Shown here piece by piece: positions 7,460 through 15,941 of a stretch of DNA of 64,000 nucleotides. Source of the DNA: Aerococcus tenax (GTDB lineage Bacteria; Bacillota; Bacilli; Lactobacillales; Aerococcaceae); contig NZ_CP127382.2 of NCBI RefSeq assembly GCF_003286645.3, positions 186,001-250,000 on the forward strand, in the 5' to 3' direction. Positions within the stretch are counted from its first letter, which is position 1. Each line of letters opens with the position of its first letter. Position numbers and translations under genes: made by a program. The notes under the pieces are model-generated. The model was not told the DNA's origin. It did no database searches and was given only the letters and a program-made list of their open reading frames with translations.

Positions 7460-10054
7460 TTAATAAACATTATTAAAGTAAGCGTCGATGGCATTAGCGG
7501 TTGCTTGGACTAATTTGTCTTGGTAATTTGAATCTCTCAAGCGACTGAGTTCTTGTGGGTTATCACCAAAGCCGTATTCAATCAAGACGGCAGGAATATC
7601 AGTTTCTCGTAAAACCGCAAAGGTATTGGATTGAACGCCACGGTTAATGGCCCCGGTATTACCGATCAATTGGTTTTGGATTTGCTTAGCTAAGTAAGCA
7701 CTATTGGTAATCCGTTGGGCATTGTTGTGATAAGGGTTAATCCGAGATGGATAATTGGTAAAGTATTGGTAGTAGTAGGTTTCAATCCCTTGGGCTGTGC
7801 CGCGGTTAGCTGCTCCCATGGCATTGTGGTGCATGGAGACAAAAATGTCAGCGTTGGACCCGTTAGCAATTTGGCTACGTTGGAGTAAGCCAGTGTCACT
7901 GGTCCCAGGACGGTCAGTGAGGACGCGATAGCCACGACTTTGTAGGACCCGAGTTAATTTATCGGCGAGGTTCTTATTTAGAGTTCCCTCGTTAACGCCA
8001 GCGTAAGAGGCTCCTGACCAATTGCCATGTCCTGGGTCTAACATGACGGTCCGAACCCCATCAGAGGCTTGCGGAATATTCATTGGCTTGACCGGCGCGT
8101 TTGGAATTTGGAGTTCTTGACCATGGGCTAGATAGTTCCCAGTAATGCCGTTTGCATTCCGGAGGGCTTGTGAACTGATCCCAAAGGCGCTAGCAATACT
8201 ATCGACCGTTTCATTAGGGCCGACCGTGTAAACTAAACTAGTGGTTACCGTGCCTACTTGGTCCTTAGGAATGGTGAGGACTTGGTTGGTGTAGAGCACA
8301 TTACTGCTTAAACCACTGGCTTGACGAATGCCTTCAACCGTTACGCCGTATCTTTTGGCAATAGACCAGAGTGACTCACCGTGACTGACTACGTGTTGGT
8401 TTGGCCCAGGCGTCTTGGTACCGCGTTGGACGATTTGGTCGACGGGTTCTTTAGTCACTTTTTCATCAATTTGTTGACGGCTGACTTCCTTACCATCTTG
8501 GTAAGTGACTTCATAAGTGACGGTCTTTTCACCGTTTTCACCTTTTTGTAAGACTTTTTGGCTGCCAGCCTTGTAGTCATTATTGTCGGTATACTTGGTT
8601 TGGAAAGGAATGCTTACTTTTTGGGTAAGGATTTTCTTACTGGTTGGAGCCTTGGTGCCGACATGGACAATTTTATCTTCAGCCGGAACATATTCAATTG
8701 TCTTTTCAGATCGGTTAATTTCTTTACCTGCTTGGCTTTGGACGGTGGTTTCCACTACGCGTTTGCCTTCCTTACCTTCTTGGATAGTTTTTTCTTGTCC
8801 TAGACCTAATTGGTCATCAGCAACATATCTCACGCCCGGTTGGATAATGAAGGTTTTTTGAACGCTTACTGAAGTGATTTCGTCAGCTGGCTTTTCTTGA
8901 TCCTTATTGGTCTTGTCTTCTGGTGTCTTTTCTGGAGCGGGTTGACTAGTTTCGGACTTGTCCTTAGGGGTTTCTTCTGGAGTTGGTTGAGTCGTTTCAG
9001 ATTTTTCCTTTTCCTTATTATCTTTATTGTCGACTTTTGGATCACTTTCAGGTTGAACGTCTTTTTCCTTCACTAACCTTTCAGTTGGTGCTTGGTCCTT
9101 GTTCTTAACTTCTCCAGCTTTTGAATCCTTATTTACATCGACGTCTTCTAATTTTTCATCAATGACAGTTGCTTTTGTTTCTTTTTCTGCCTTGTTTTGT
9201 TCTGGTTCAGCCTTTGTTTCGTTGGCATTTTGATTTTCCTTATCATCATTTTCTTCTGTAAGGGCAGTGTCAACGGATGCAGGATTTTCTACGATATGTC
9301 CGCTAAGACCGGTTTCTGGGTTTACCGGTTGATAATTGCCTGGTGCGCTGTTTACATCACCTGCTTGTGCTTGGTTTTGAGGAGTTAAAACGGTAATCTT
9401 CACATTTTCAGCCAGATCTTTTTCAATAGCGGCGTCAGTTTCTGCTGGGCTTAAGTTTGCGCTGCTGTCGTCTTGACCTTGACCGCTAGTTGGTGCTTTT
9501 TGTTGGCTAGCTTCATTCGTGCTAGTAGCTGGGCTAACTGTTTTAGCTGCTTGAGTGCCAGCGTTGTTTTGGCTTACTGGTGAGAGAATCCCGGTTAGGA
9601 GGTCTCCAGTAAAGATTAGGTGGATATTGCCTAAATGGTTAGCTTGAGCCAAGCTATTAAGGTCTTGGCCAGTAGCTTCAGCGAGAACACTCAGGGTATC
9701 GCCCCATTGGACCACATAAGCTTGGTAACCGGCTGCTTGTTGGCGGGCGATTTCCGCTTTGACTTGGTCGACACTATTCTTGGTCCAAGTTCCTTTAATA
9801 CGCTTGAGCGCATCCTGGCTAGCTTGTTTGATTTGTCCATTTTCTGTCAATTGCTCTTTCCCCGCAAAATTAGAACTGGAAAAGTTTTTAAATCCTTGAC
9901 TGGCCAAAGTGTTGACATTGGCTCTGACTTCTTCATTGCCTAATGAAACCGCACCTAGTGAGCCGGCTAGAAGTAAACTAGCAACGACCCATTTACCTTT
10001 TGATTTGTGCATTGTCTTTTTAGTCTTTTTCTCTTGGAAAAAATTGCCTTTCAT
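7460..10054 (-). CDS. N-acetylmuramoyl-L-alanine amidase with LysM and G5 domains
   Basis: An 864-residue exported peptidoglycan hydrolase. Order: KxxKxGKxW-type signal (KSKGKW then a hydrophobic segment, about 1-46); LysM 1 (about 112-157); a long acidic Pro/Thr/Glu/Lys linker (about 160-395) with imperfect PEETPKDKSETSQ-like repeats; two G5 domains (about 398-470 and 478-545); LysM 2 (552-598) and LysM 3 (607-652); and a C-terminal Amidase_3 domain (667-864). The zinc ligands and catalytic Glu are all present: His676 in DPGHG, Glu689, His742 in SMHHNA, Glu826 in IEYGFG. It should cut the muramoyl-alanine bond, probably in daughter-cell separation. AAAGGAG precedes the ATG. No LPXTG; retention would be by LysM and G5 binding. 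Confidence 0.93.
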   Translation of the reverse strand: MKGNFFQEKKTKKTMHKSKGKWVVASLLLAGSLGAVSLGNEEVRANVNTLASQGFKNFSSSNFAGKEQLTENGQIKQASQDALKRIKGTWTKNSVDQVKAEIARQQAAGYQAYVVQWGDTLSVLAEATGQDLNSLAQANHLGNIHLIFTGDLLTGILSPVSQNNAGTQAAKTVSPATSTNEASQQKAPTSGQGQDDSSANLSPAETDAAIEKDLAENVKITVLTPQNQAQAGDVNSAPGNYQPVNPETGLSGHIVENPASVDTALTEENDDKENQNANETKAEPEQNKAEKETKATVIDEKLEDVDVNKDSKAGEVKNKDQAPTERLVKEKDVQPESDPKVDNKDNKEKEKSETTQPTPEETPKDKSETSQPAPEKTPEDKTNKDQEKPADEITSVSVQKTFIIQPGVRYVADDQLGLGQEKTIQEGKEGKRVVETTVQSQAGKEINRSEKTIEYVPAEDKIVHVGTKAPTSKKILTQKVSIPFQTKYTDNNDYKAGSQKVLQKGENGEKTVTYEVTYQDGKEVSRQQIDEKVTKEPVDQIVQRGTKTPGPNQHVVSHGESLWSIAKRYGVTVEGIRQASGLSSNVLYTNQVLTIPKDQVGTVTTSLVYTVGPNETVDSIASAFGISSQALRNANGITGNYLAHGQELQIPNAPVKPMNIPQASDGVRTVMLDPGHGNWSGASYAGVNEGTLNKNLADKLTRVLQSRGYRVLTDRPGTSDTGLLQRSQIANGSNADIFVSMHHNAMGAANRGTAQGIETYYYQYFTNYPSRINPYHNNAQRITNSAYLAKQIQNQLIGNTGAINRGVQSNTFAVLRETDIPAVLIEYGFGDNPQELSRLRDSNYQDKLVQATANAIDAYFNNVY

Positions 10055-10338
10055 GCGGATACTCCTTTTATGATTTGTTTATTATTTGATTTTTAAAGTT
10101 TAAATCTTTTTAAAAATTGGCTAGACAAATAATATTGTAACAGGAATTTTAAAAATGTTCATTAAAATACGAAGAAATTCGCTGATTTCGTTTTTTTATC
10201 ACCTAATAAAATCGTTAGGCTTTTATAACAAGACCAGCTTGAATGAAGGAGTATCTGCCAGGGGTTTATTTCGCGTGATGATGGGGAGATATGCTATGAT
10301 AACCATGATTGTATTAGTGAAAAAGAAAAGAGGTATTT
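10055..10338. other. Divergent intergenic region
   Basis: AT-rich spacer between the amidase and the ketodeoxygluconate permease-like gene. The only signal I would name is TGCTATGAT (10292-10300), an extended -10 for the rightward gene; the leftward promoter is not clear. Confidence 0.35.
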
Positions 10339-11307
10339 ATGTTAAAACGAATTGCGAAAATTCCAGCGGGGACTTTCTTAGTACCGATGATTATTTCCAT
10401 GTTATTGATTTCTTTCTTCCCCGGCATGTACGATGTCTTTGGTGGAACCACCCAGGCAGCCTTCCAACAAGGAACCAGTGTGGTGATTGGCTTCTTGGTT
10501 TTTGCAGCGGGAACGACCTTAGACTTTAAGAAAATAGGGCCCCTGCTCAAGCGCCACTTACCCATGGTCGTCTTTAAGTTAGTTTTGTCCACTTTATACA
10601 TTTTAACTTTTTACTGGCTTTTTGGGGTTGAAGGAATTTTGGGGGTTAATCTCTTAACCTTTGCCTGTGTGATGTATTCGCTCAACCCGGCCGTTGCCTT
10701 AGCTATTCATAGTGAGTATGGCGACCAACAATTTGGTGCGGTTTATGGTATCTACGGTATCCTCGGCATGTCTTTTACCCCTTTGATTCTTCTCAGTCTC
10801 CTTACTGCGAGTGGTGGCGGTGCAGGGATTGATTGGAATCCGATTATTTCGATCTTTATTCCCCTCATTGTAGGCGCCTTACTCGGTAATATTGACCCTG
10901 ATTTTGCGGATTTTTTCTCGCCTCTGATTGGTAAGCTGCTGCCCTTTTTAGGTTGGAATTTAGGGGTGGGGATGAACTTGATGGATGCTATTTCTTCTGG
11001 CTTATCCGGTTTATTAATGGCAGTGATTTTCATGGCCTTGATGTTCCCCTTAATTTTATTTGATAAGTATGTGACTAAGGTCAATGATGGCGTAGATGGT
11101 GTGGCGATCTGGAATGTAGCAGGGATGTCGGTGGCTAACCCAGCCATTATCGGTGCCGCTCTTCCTGCCGTTTTTGCCACTCAGGTGACCTCGGCGACCG
11201 CTATCGTGATGATGGTATGTATTATTACCTCTCTCGCTTCACCTGCCTTAGCGCAAAAACTTTCTAAGGAAAGTGAAAGCGAGCGCCTAGAGCGGGAACT
11301 GTCTTAA
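10339..11307 (+). CDS. 2-keto-3-deoxygluconate permease family transporter
   Basis: A 322-residue integral membrane protein of the KdgT family with about ten hydrophobic segments. Family traits: FVFAAGTTLDFKK-like stretch near residue 55-65 (here GFLVFAAGTTLDFKK), ACVMYSLNPAVALAIHSEYGDQQ, and the C-terminal IWNVAGMSVANPAIIGAALP. KdgT imports ketodeoxygluconate with protons. No gene for hexuronate or ketodeoxygluconate breakdown is in the window, so the true substrate may be another small sugar acid. AGAGG precedes the ATG. Monocistronic with its own terminator. Confidence 0.8.
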   Translation: MLKRIAKIPAGTFLVPMIISMLLISFFPGMYDVFGGTTQAAFQQGTSVVIGFLVFAAGTTLDFKKIGPLLKRHLPMVVFKLVLSTLYILTFYWLFGVEGILGVNLLTFACVMYSLNPAVALAIHSEYGDQQFGAVYGIYGILGMSFTPLILLSLLTASGGGAGIDWNPIISIFIPLIVGALLGNIDPDFADFFSPLIGKLLPFLGWNLGVGMNLMDAISSGLSGLLMAVIFMALMFPLILFDKYVTKVNDGVDGVAIWNVAGMSVANPAIIGAALPAVFATQVTSATAIVMMVCIITSLASPALAQKLSKESESERLERELS

Positions 11308-11327
11308 AGGTTTTATATATAAAAAGT

Positions 11328-11376
11328 AAAGGCACTTAAATAGCGCGGATAAAAAGGCTATTTAAGTGCTTTTTAT
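11328..11376 (+). terminator. Terminator after KdgT-like gene
   Basis: AAAGGCACTTAAATAGC / GCTATTTAAGTGCTTT, a 16-17 bp stem, followed by TT-rich sequence. Confidence 0.9.
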
Positions 11377-11553
11377 TTTGTAAAACAAGAGAGGAATGAT
11401 CAAATTTTTGTCTCAGCCTAAGTAGAGTTTCTAGCGATGATCGCCTTATGAGATCACAGCTCGTCAAAATTTAGGGCTTGTATCTGGATGAAAAAAATAT
11501 ATAATAGACCTATTGAAAATTACTTATTTAAAGTAAGTGAAAGGGTGACATTG

Positions 11554-12867
11554 ATGTTTGACTTATTAGCATTAATTACGATTCTATTATTATTTTTTCT
11601 TTTACGCTGGCAGGCCGGTCAAGGAAAGAGTTTTACCGTACGGGTTTTAACCGCGACCTTGTTAGGAATCGGCGCGGGTCTGATCTTTGCGGGTCATACT
11701 AGTTATGTAGGAGCTATTGGAACCATTTATGCCCACTTATTGAAGGCAATTGTGGTACCGGTCCTATTTTTCTCCATTATCTCTACGGTTTCTTCCTTAG
11801 GAAACCTAAAAACTTTAACCACGATTGGAAGTAAAACCATCGGGGTACTTTCCCTTCATAACGTTTTAGCCTCAGCGACCACCATTATCGTGGCCTTGGC
11901 CTTAGGTGTGGGCCGCAACGCTCATATTGATTTGCCTAGCAATGTGGAAGTCAAGGAAGTTCCAAGCCTAGCTCAAGCCGTGATTAATTTCTTCCCGCAA
12001 AACATTATTGAAGACGCGGCTAATAACCGGGTGATTCCAATTATTGTCTTTTCCTTATTTGTTGGTATCGCCATCCTCACTTATCAGAACAAGGCAGAAA
12101 TCAAGGCCTTTACTGATTTTATTGATGCTGGCCACCAAGTTATCTTTAAGGTGGCTGCCTTGATTACCCGCTTTACCCCTTACGCTGTTCTAGCGCTCTT
12201 AACGGATAAGCTAGGTGGTTTGAATTTAGCTTCCTTAGGGTCCTTATTATTAGCCTTGGCAACTTTATACTTAGTGACGCTTTTCCATTCTTCAGTCACC
12301 ACAGGAGCCATTATTGGCCTCTTAGGGCGGCTCAATCCTGTGATTTACTTGAAGAAATTCTTCTCCGTGTGGATGATTGCCTTTTCTACCCAAAGTTCAG
12401 TAGGTTCAGTGCCTGCTAATGTGAGTGCTCAAAAGGAGATGGGGGTGCCAGAACACATTGCTTCCTTTACTTCTTCTATTGGAACCACCTTTGGGATGCC
12501 AGGCTGTGCTGCGGCTTGGCCAGTGCTTTTAGCTATCTTTACCATTAACGCTTTAGGACTGGACTTTGGTCTGGTGGATTATCTTTATATGGTGGTTGTC
12601 GCCCTCTTAGTATCGGCAGGAACGGTTGGTGTTCCAGGGACAGCGACCATTACCGCAACCGCTATGTTTACAGCCATTGGCCTGCCGGTGGAAATGATTA
12701 TCGTCTTAACCCCAATTTCAGCCATTGCAGACATGGCTAGAACCGCAACCAATGTTACTGCTTCGGGTTCGACCGGGCTTTTGGTTGCCCGCTTTGAAAA
12801 GGTCTTAAATCTTGACCAATACTATGACAATGATGGGCAAGAAGGCAAGGCTTACGCGAATTCATAA
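11554..12867 (+). CDS. Dicarboxylate/amino acid:cation symporter (TcyP-like)
   Basis: A 437-residue sodium- or proton-coupled carrier of the DAACS family. The overall look, with an N-terminal LLALITILLLFFLLRWQ segment and FFPQNIIEDAANNRVIPIIVFSLFVG, is closest to the cystine carrier TcyP/YdjN group rather than glutamate carriers. Family substrate-site motifs are present: STQSSVGSVPANV near the middle, GTTFGMPGCAAAWP, and VGVPGTATITATA. The start at 11554 is chosen because AAGGGTGA lies at 11541-11548; the frame continues upstream 22 codons to an ATG without a ribosome binding site. Likely imports L-cystine, unproven. Confidence 0.8.
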   Translation: MFDLLALITILLLFFLLRWQAGQGKSFTVRVLTATLLGIGAGLIFAGHTSYVGAIGTIYAHLLKAIVVPVLFFSIISTVSSLGNLKTLTTIGSKTIGVLSLHNVLASATTIIVALALGVGRNAHIDLPSNVEVKEVPSLAQAVINFFPQNIIEDAANNRVIPIIVFSLFVGIAILTYQNKAEIKAFTDFIDAGHQVIFKVAALITRFTPYAVLALLTDKLGGLNLASLGSLLLALATLYLVTLFHSSVTTGAIIGLLGRLNPVIYLKKFFSVWMIAFSTQSSVGSVPANVSAQKEMGVPEHIASFTSSIGTTFGMPGCAAAWPVLLAIFTINALGLDFGLVDYLYMVVVALLVSAGTVGVPGTATITATAMFTAIGLPVEMIIVLTPISAIADMARTATNVTASGSTGLLVARFEKVLNLDQYYDNDGQEGKAYANS

Positions 12868-12883
12868 GGAATGACAGGAAAGT

Positions 12884-12936
12884 AAAAAGCGTGTGATTAG
12901 TCCACTTTGATTGGACTAGCCACACGCTTTTCTTTT
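12884..12936. terminator. Bidirectional terminator
   Basis: AAAAGCGTGTG..AGTCCA / TGGACT..CACACGCTTTT, a long interrupted stem between convergent genes. Confidence 0.9.
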
Positions 12937-12937
12937 A

Positions 12938-13378
12938 TTATTGGTTAATTTCGCGGCGGTTTTCCACAACCAGGTTGCCTAGGAAGCGGTAGAGGGGCAG
13001 GATGTCAGTTTGCTTAGGAAATTCAAAGGTCAAGTTTTGGGTGTCTTCCTCACGGGGACGACGGTAAATGTTTTTTAGATAGGTGATGGTGATCTCGCTA
13101 TCATCAAAGGCCAGTCCGGCACTCTCCATTTCTACATCAACGATGTGGCTGAGGTAAAGGGAACGGAGGGCAGTCTTCTTTCCGCTGGCTCCTTGTTTAT
13201 CGACTATGATAATACGAATATTAGTAAAGATGATGGCGTCCCGAACCAATTGATAGCCGGAATAAATTTCTTCATCTTTAAAGAGGAAGTCGCCATATTC
13301 TTCGTTTAGCTCTTGTTGATCCTTTTGGGAAAAGTTTCCCAGGGCCCCTTGCATTAAGTTACTCAAATTAAAAGCCAT
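12938..13378 (-). CDS. Bacterial PH-domain protein
   Basis: A 146-residue cytosolic protein resembling bacterial pleckstrin-homology-fold proteins (bPH_1 type): EEIYSGYQLVRDAIIFTNIRIIIVDKQG in the middle is the characteristic strand pattern, followed by ALRSLYLSHIVDVEMESAG. Function of these small proteins is unknown. The start at 13378 (MAFNLSNLMQG) is chosen because GAAGGAG lies 9 bases upstream; an upstream in-frame GTG overlaps that ribosome binding site. Stands alone between brnQ and a convergent transporter. Confidence 0.75.
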   Translation of the reverse strand: MAFNLSNLMQGALGNFSQKDQQELNEEYGDFLFKDEEIYSGYQLVRDAIIFTNIRIIIVDKQGASGKKTALRSLYLSHIVDVEMESAGLAFDDSEITITYLKNIYRRPREEDTQNLTFEFPKQTDILPLYRFLGNLVVENRREINQ

Positions 13379-13457
13379 CTTGTCATACTCCTTCACAGAT
13401 TATTTACCCCATCCTAACACAGTCCGTTCAGGAGAGGAAGAAATTGCTCTTTGTTGA

Positions 13458-13510
13458 ATAAAAAGACCGCCAAAGCTTAGCAGATTGAAGCTAAACTTTA
13501 GCGGCCTGGA
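13458..13510 (-). terminator. Terminator of first brnQ
   Basis: Minus strand CCGCTAAAGTTTAGC / GCTAAGCTTTGGCGG hairpin followed by TCTTTTT. Confidence 0.75.
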
Positions 13511-13514
13511 TTAA

Positions 13515-14831
13515 TTAAGTATTGCTTGCTGACTCTTTATCTTTCATGGCAGCGTAGAGACTGAAGGCGCCAGCGACTAATAATGCTGGCAAGAGCCATT
13601 CTAAACCCAGTTGACTAAGAGGAAGCTGGTAAGTGAATTTGGCGAGCGGGCCAAAGAGGCTTTCGAGCGCGCCTAACCCAGTGCCAGCCAAGGCTTGAAC
13701 CAGTCCCACGGCTCCAGCGCCAATAACGGCCCCCGTATAGGTTAAGTCGTAGCTGATCTTTCGGTCAAAGACGGAGAAGAGAATCAGCACCATGAAAATA
13801 GGATAGATGGTAGTTAATACAAAGGAAGCCAGGAAAATGATCTGGTTAGTTCCTAAGAGAGAAATCAAAAATTCAATGGCGACGGCCACCAAGGTGATGG
13901 CTTGGTAGGACCAACGTCCCTTGGAGACTTCCACAAAGAAGTTACTAAAAGCAGAGGTTAGCCCAATAGCGGTGGTTAGACAAGCCAGGGCGACACAAAT
14001 TCCCATAATTAAGTGCCCCCATTGCCCTAGAATCGCGGTCACCGTTCCATTGAAACTCGCAGTCCGGTCAATATCAGCAGCCATCAAGCTGGAAACCGTT
14101 GAACCAGCGTAAGTCAGGGAGAGGTAAACCACAGCTAAGAGAACAAAGGCAACCAATCCAACTAAGGCGCCGGCTTTCATTTGGGTCTTCTTGTCACTGT
14201 AGCCGCGAGCCTTTAATTCTGACATGACAATGCTTGCCATTAAGGAAGCCCCTAGAGCATCCATGGTTTGATAGCCTTCTTTAAAGCCATAGGCGAAAGC
14301 TTGGTCAATTTGACTGGGAGCTGCAGGAGCTGGTGGATTGAATAGGGTAACTAGGACTAAGAAAAAAAGAATAATCAGAATTCCGGGGGTAAGATATTTT
14401 CCAATATTATTAATAACCTTACTTGGATTTAAAGCCAGGTAAGCGGTCAAAGCGAAGAAAACCAGACTGCTTAGCCAAATGGGAATATTGGGCCAGAGCG
14501 ACTGGATAAAGACCTCATGGGTGGTTGCTCCAGTCCGCGGTACTGAAAAGAGCGGTCCAATTAAGATAATGGCAATTCCGGCTAGGACAGTCCCGAATTG
14601 AGGGTGGATTCGCTTACCCAGGTCGTTGGCCCGACCGCCTAGGTAGATGGTAACTAGTACTCCTAAGATTGGGAAGAAGGGGTCAGAGGTGAGGAAGCCC
14701 AGGGCAGCACTCAGCCAACTTTCCCCACTGACGATCCCTAGGTAAGGAGGAAAGATTAAATTCCCAGCGCCAAAAAAGATCGCAAAGAGGGCAAAGCCGA
14801 TGATTAAAATGTCTTTGGTTTTTATTGTCAT
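13515..14831 (-). CDS. brnQ: Branched-chain amino acid carrier BrnQ (first copy)
   Basis: A 438-residue sodium-coupled importer of leucine, isoleucine and valine (LIVCS family), about 12 hydrophobic segments. The N-terminal GFALFAIFFGAGNLIFPPYLG is diagnostic, with GPLFSVPRTGATTHEV and EGYQTMDALGASLMASIV (the MDALA-like helix) following. A second BrnQ is encoded near 28.1-29.5 kb and differs considerably. I prefer the second ATG (14831, MTIKTKD) because the AAAGAGA is too close to the ATG at 14837. Divergent from the DUF554 gene. Confidence 0.92.
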   Translation of the reverse strand: MTIKTKDILIIGFALFAIFFGAGNLIFPPYLGIVSGESWLSAALGFLTSDPFFPILGVLVTIYLGGRANDLGKRIHPQFGTVLAGIAIILIGPLFSVPRTGATTHEVFIQSLWPNIPIWLSSLVFFALTAYLALNPSKVINNIGKYLTPGILIILFFLVLVTLFNPPAPAAPSQIDQAFAYGFKEGYQTMDALGASLMASIVMSELKARGYSDKKTQMKAGALVGLVAFVLLAVVYLSLTYAGSTVSSLMAADIDRTASFNGTVTAILGQWGHLIMGICVALACLTTAIGLTSAFSNFFVEVSKGRWSYQAITLVAVAIEFLISLLGTNQIIFLASFVLTTIYPIFMVLILFSVFDRKISYDLTYTGAVIGAGAVGLVQALAGTGLGALESLFGPLAKFTYQLPLSQLGLEWLLPALLVAGAFSLYAAMKDKESASNT

Positions 14832-14893
14832 GATCATTTCTCTTTCTGTCTATTTCGTGCTTATTTTTCTCTATAATCAAATCAATAGGACAT

Positions 14894-14924
14894 ATAATAG
14901 CATAAAATTGTTCCCTTGCGACAA
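14894..14924 (-). promoter_or_regulatory. Promoter of first brnQ
   Basis: Minus strand TTGTCG (14924-14919), 19-base spacer, extended -10 TGCTATTAT (TATTAT at 14899-14894). Confidence 0.5.
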
Positions 14925-15044
14925 AGGAATCAGCCATCTGGGTAAGTTTTTATAGGGAAACAGCAGATTCAAAAGTTTACTTAGTCAGGAATGTTTTTTT
15001 TAAAAGACAGACAAAAAATCAACCGAAATATTTGGCTAAAAGAC

Positions 15045-15073
15045 TTGTCAACTGGGGGCGATTTGTATATATT
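15045..15073 (+). promoter_or_regulatory. Promoter of DUF554 gene
   Basis: TTGTCA (15045-15050), 17-base spacer, TATATT (15068-15073). Confidence 0.6.
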
Positions 15074-15163
15074 GGCTAGTAATGATTAATCGTGTCTGAA
15101 TAGAAAGGGGTTTTTAGTCCAGGCAGATGGATAGTCAATGATAGGGAGAAAGGAAGAAAGTTT

Positions 15164-15868
15164 ATGGCAATAACGGGTGCGTTGGTGAATGCTGGCTTGA
15201 TTTTACTAGCTGGTATCTTGGGGAGGTTCTTTGGGCATTTTATCCAGGACGATTTGGCTAAGGCTATTAATCAGGTCTTGGGTCTGTCGGTGGTTTTGAT
15301 CGCTATTCAAGGCGCCTTGACCACAAAGAGTATTATCGTCGTCATTTTATCCATGGTGGTGGGGGTCATTATAGGCCAGCTGATAGATATTGATGGCCGG
15401 CTTAACCGCTGGGGCAATCGGATTCAAAGTCGGCTTGCAGGTCCAGACCCTGAGTCGCAATTTGCTGAAGGCTTAGTCACAGCGGTTTTGATTACTTGTG
15501 TTGGTGCCATGGGTATTGTAGGAGCTATCCAGTCCGGCTTATATCATGACCATGCGACCTTATTTGCTAAATCGATTTTGGACTTTATTATTGTGCTTAT
15601 TCTTGGGGCAACCTATGGGATGAGTCCAGCTTTTGCCAGTTTACCGATTCTCTGTTATGAAGGGGGCATTGCTCTCCTAGCTCAGTGGCTAGCTCCTTAC
15701 TTGCCGGAAGCCTCTCTCAATGAGTTATCAGCAGTTGGATCCCTTCTGATTGGGGTGATTGGGCTGAGCCTCTTGGGTGTTAAGGACTTCAAAGTCTCGA
15801 ACATGTTGCCAGCTACCTTCATCCCCCTGATACTGGTTCCACTCTTTCAATATTTGGGCTTATATTAA
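15164..15868 (+). CDS. DUF554 family membrane protein (YqgA-like)
   Basis: A 234-residue membrane protein of the DUF554 family, about seven hydrophobic segments. Recognisable stretches are GALVNAGLILLAGILGRFFG at the N-terminus, the glycine-rich VVGVIIGQLIDIDGRLNRWGN, and CVGAMGIVGAIQSGLYHDH, the most conserved part. Function is unknown; transport is assumed from its build. GGAGAAAGGAAG precedes the ATG. Single-gene unit. Confidence 0.85.
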   Translation: MAITGALVNAGLILLAGILGRFFGHFIQDDLAKAINQVLGLSVVLIAIQGALTTKSIIVVILSMVVGVIIGQLIDIDGRLNRWGNRIQSRLAGPDPESQFAEGLVTAVLITCVGAMGIVGAIQSGLYHDHATLFAKSILDFIIVLILGATYGMSPAFASLPILCYEGGIALLAQWLAPYLPEASLNELSAVGSLLIGVIGLSLLGVKDFKVSNMLPATFIPLILVPLFQYLGLY

Positions 15869-15870
15869 AT

Positions 15871-15916
15871 AAAAAATGCTTCCGCTAACACTTAGACTGC
15901 GGAAGCATTTTTTAAT
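15871..15916. terminator. Bidirectional terminator
   Basis: AAAAAATGCTTCCGC / GCGGAAGCATTTTTT, perfect 15-bp stem between convergent genes. Confidence 0.92.
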
Positions 15917-15941
15917 TATATTTCAAATTCCTTATGACAAA

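Larger units (their letters stand above)
14838..15163. other. Divergent intergenic region, brnQ / DUF554 gene
   Basis: A 326-base spacer. It contains the leftward brnQ promoter near 14894-14924 and the rightward promoter at 15045-15073. I see no T-box, riboswitch or small gene in it, although BrnQ genes in related bacteria are often CodY-controlled. Confidence 0.5.

Noticed and set aside
10752..11180. 142-codon frame antisense to the KdgT-like gene
   Set aside because: Mirrors a hydrophobic membrane protein; basic composition is typical of such shadows.
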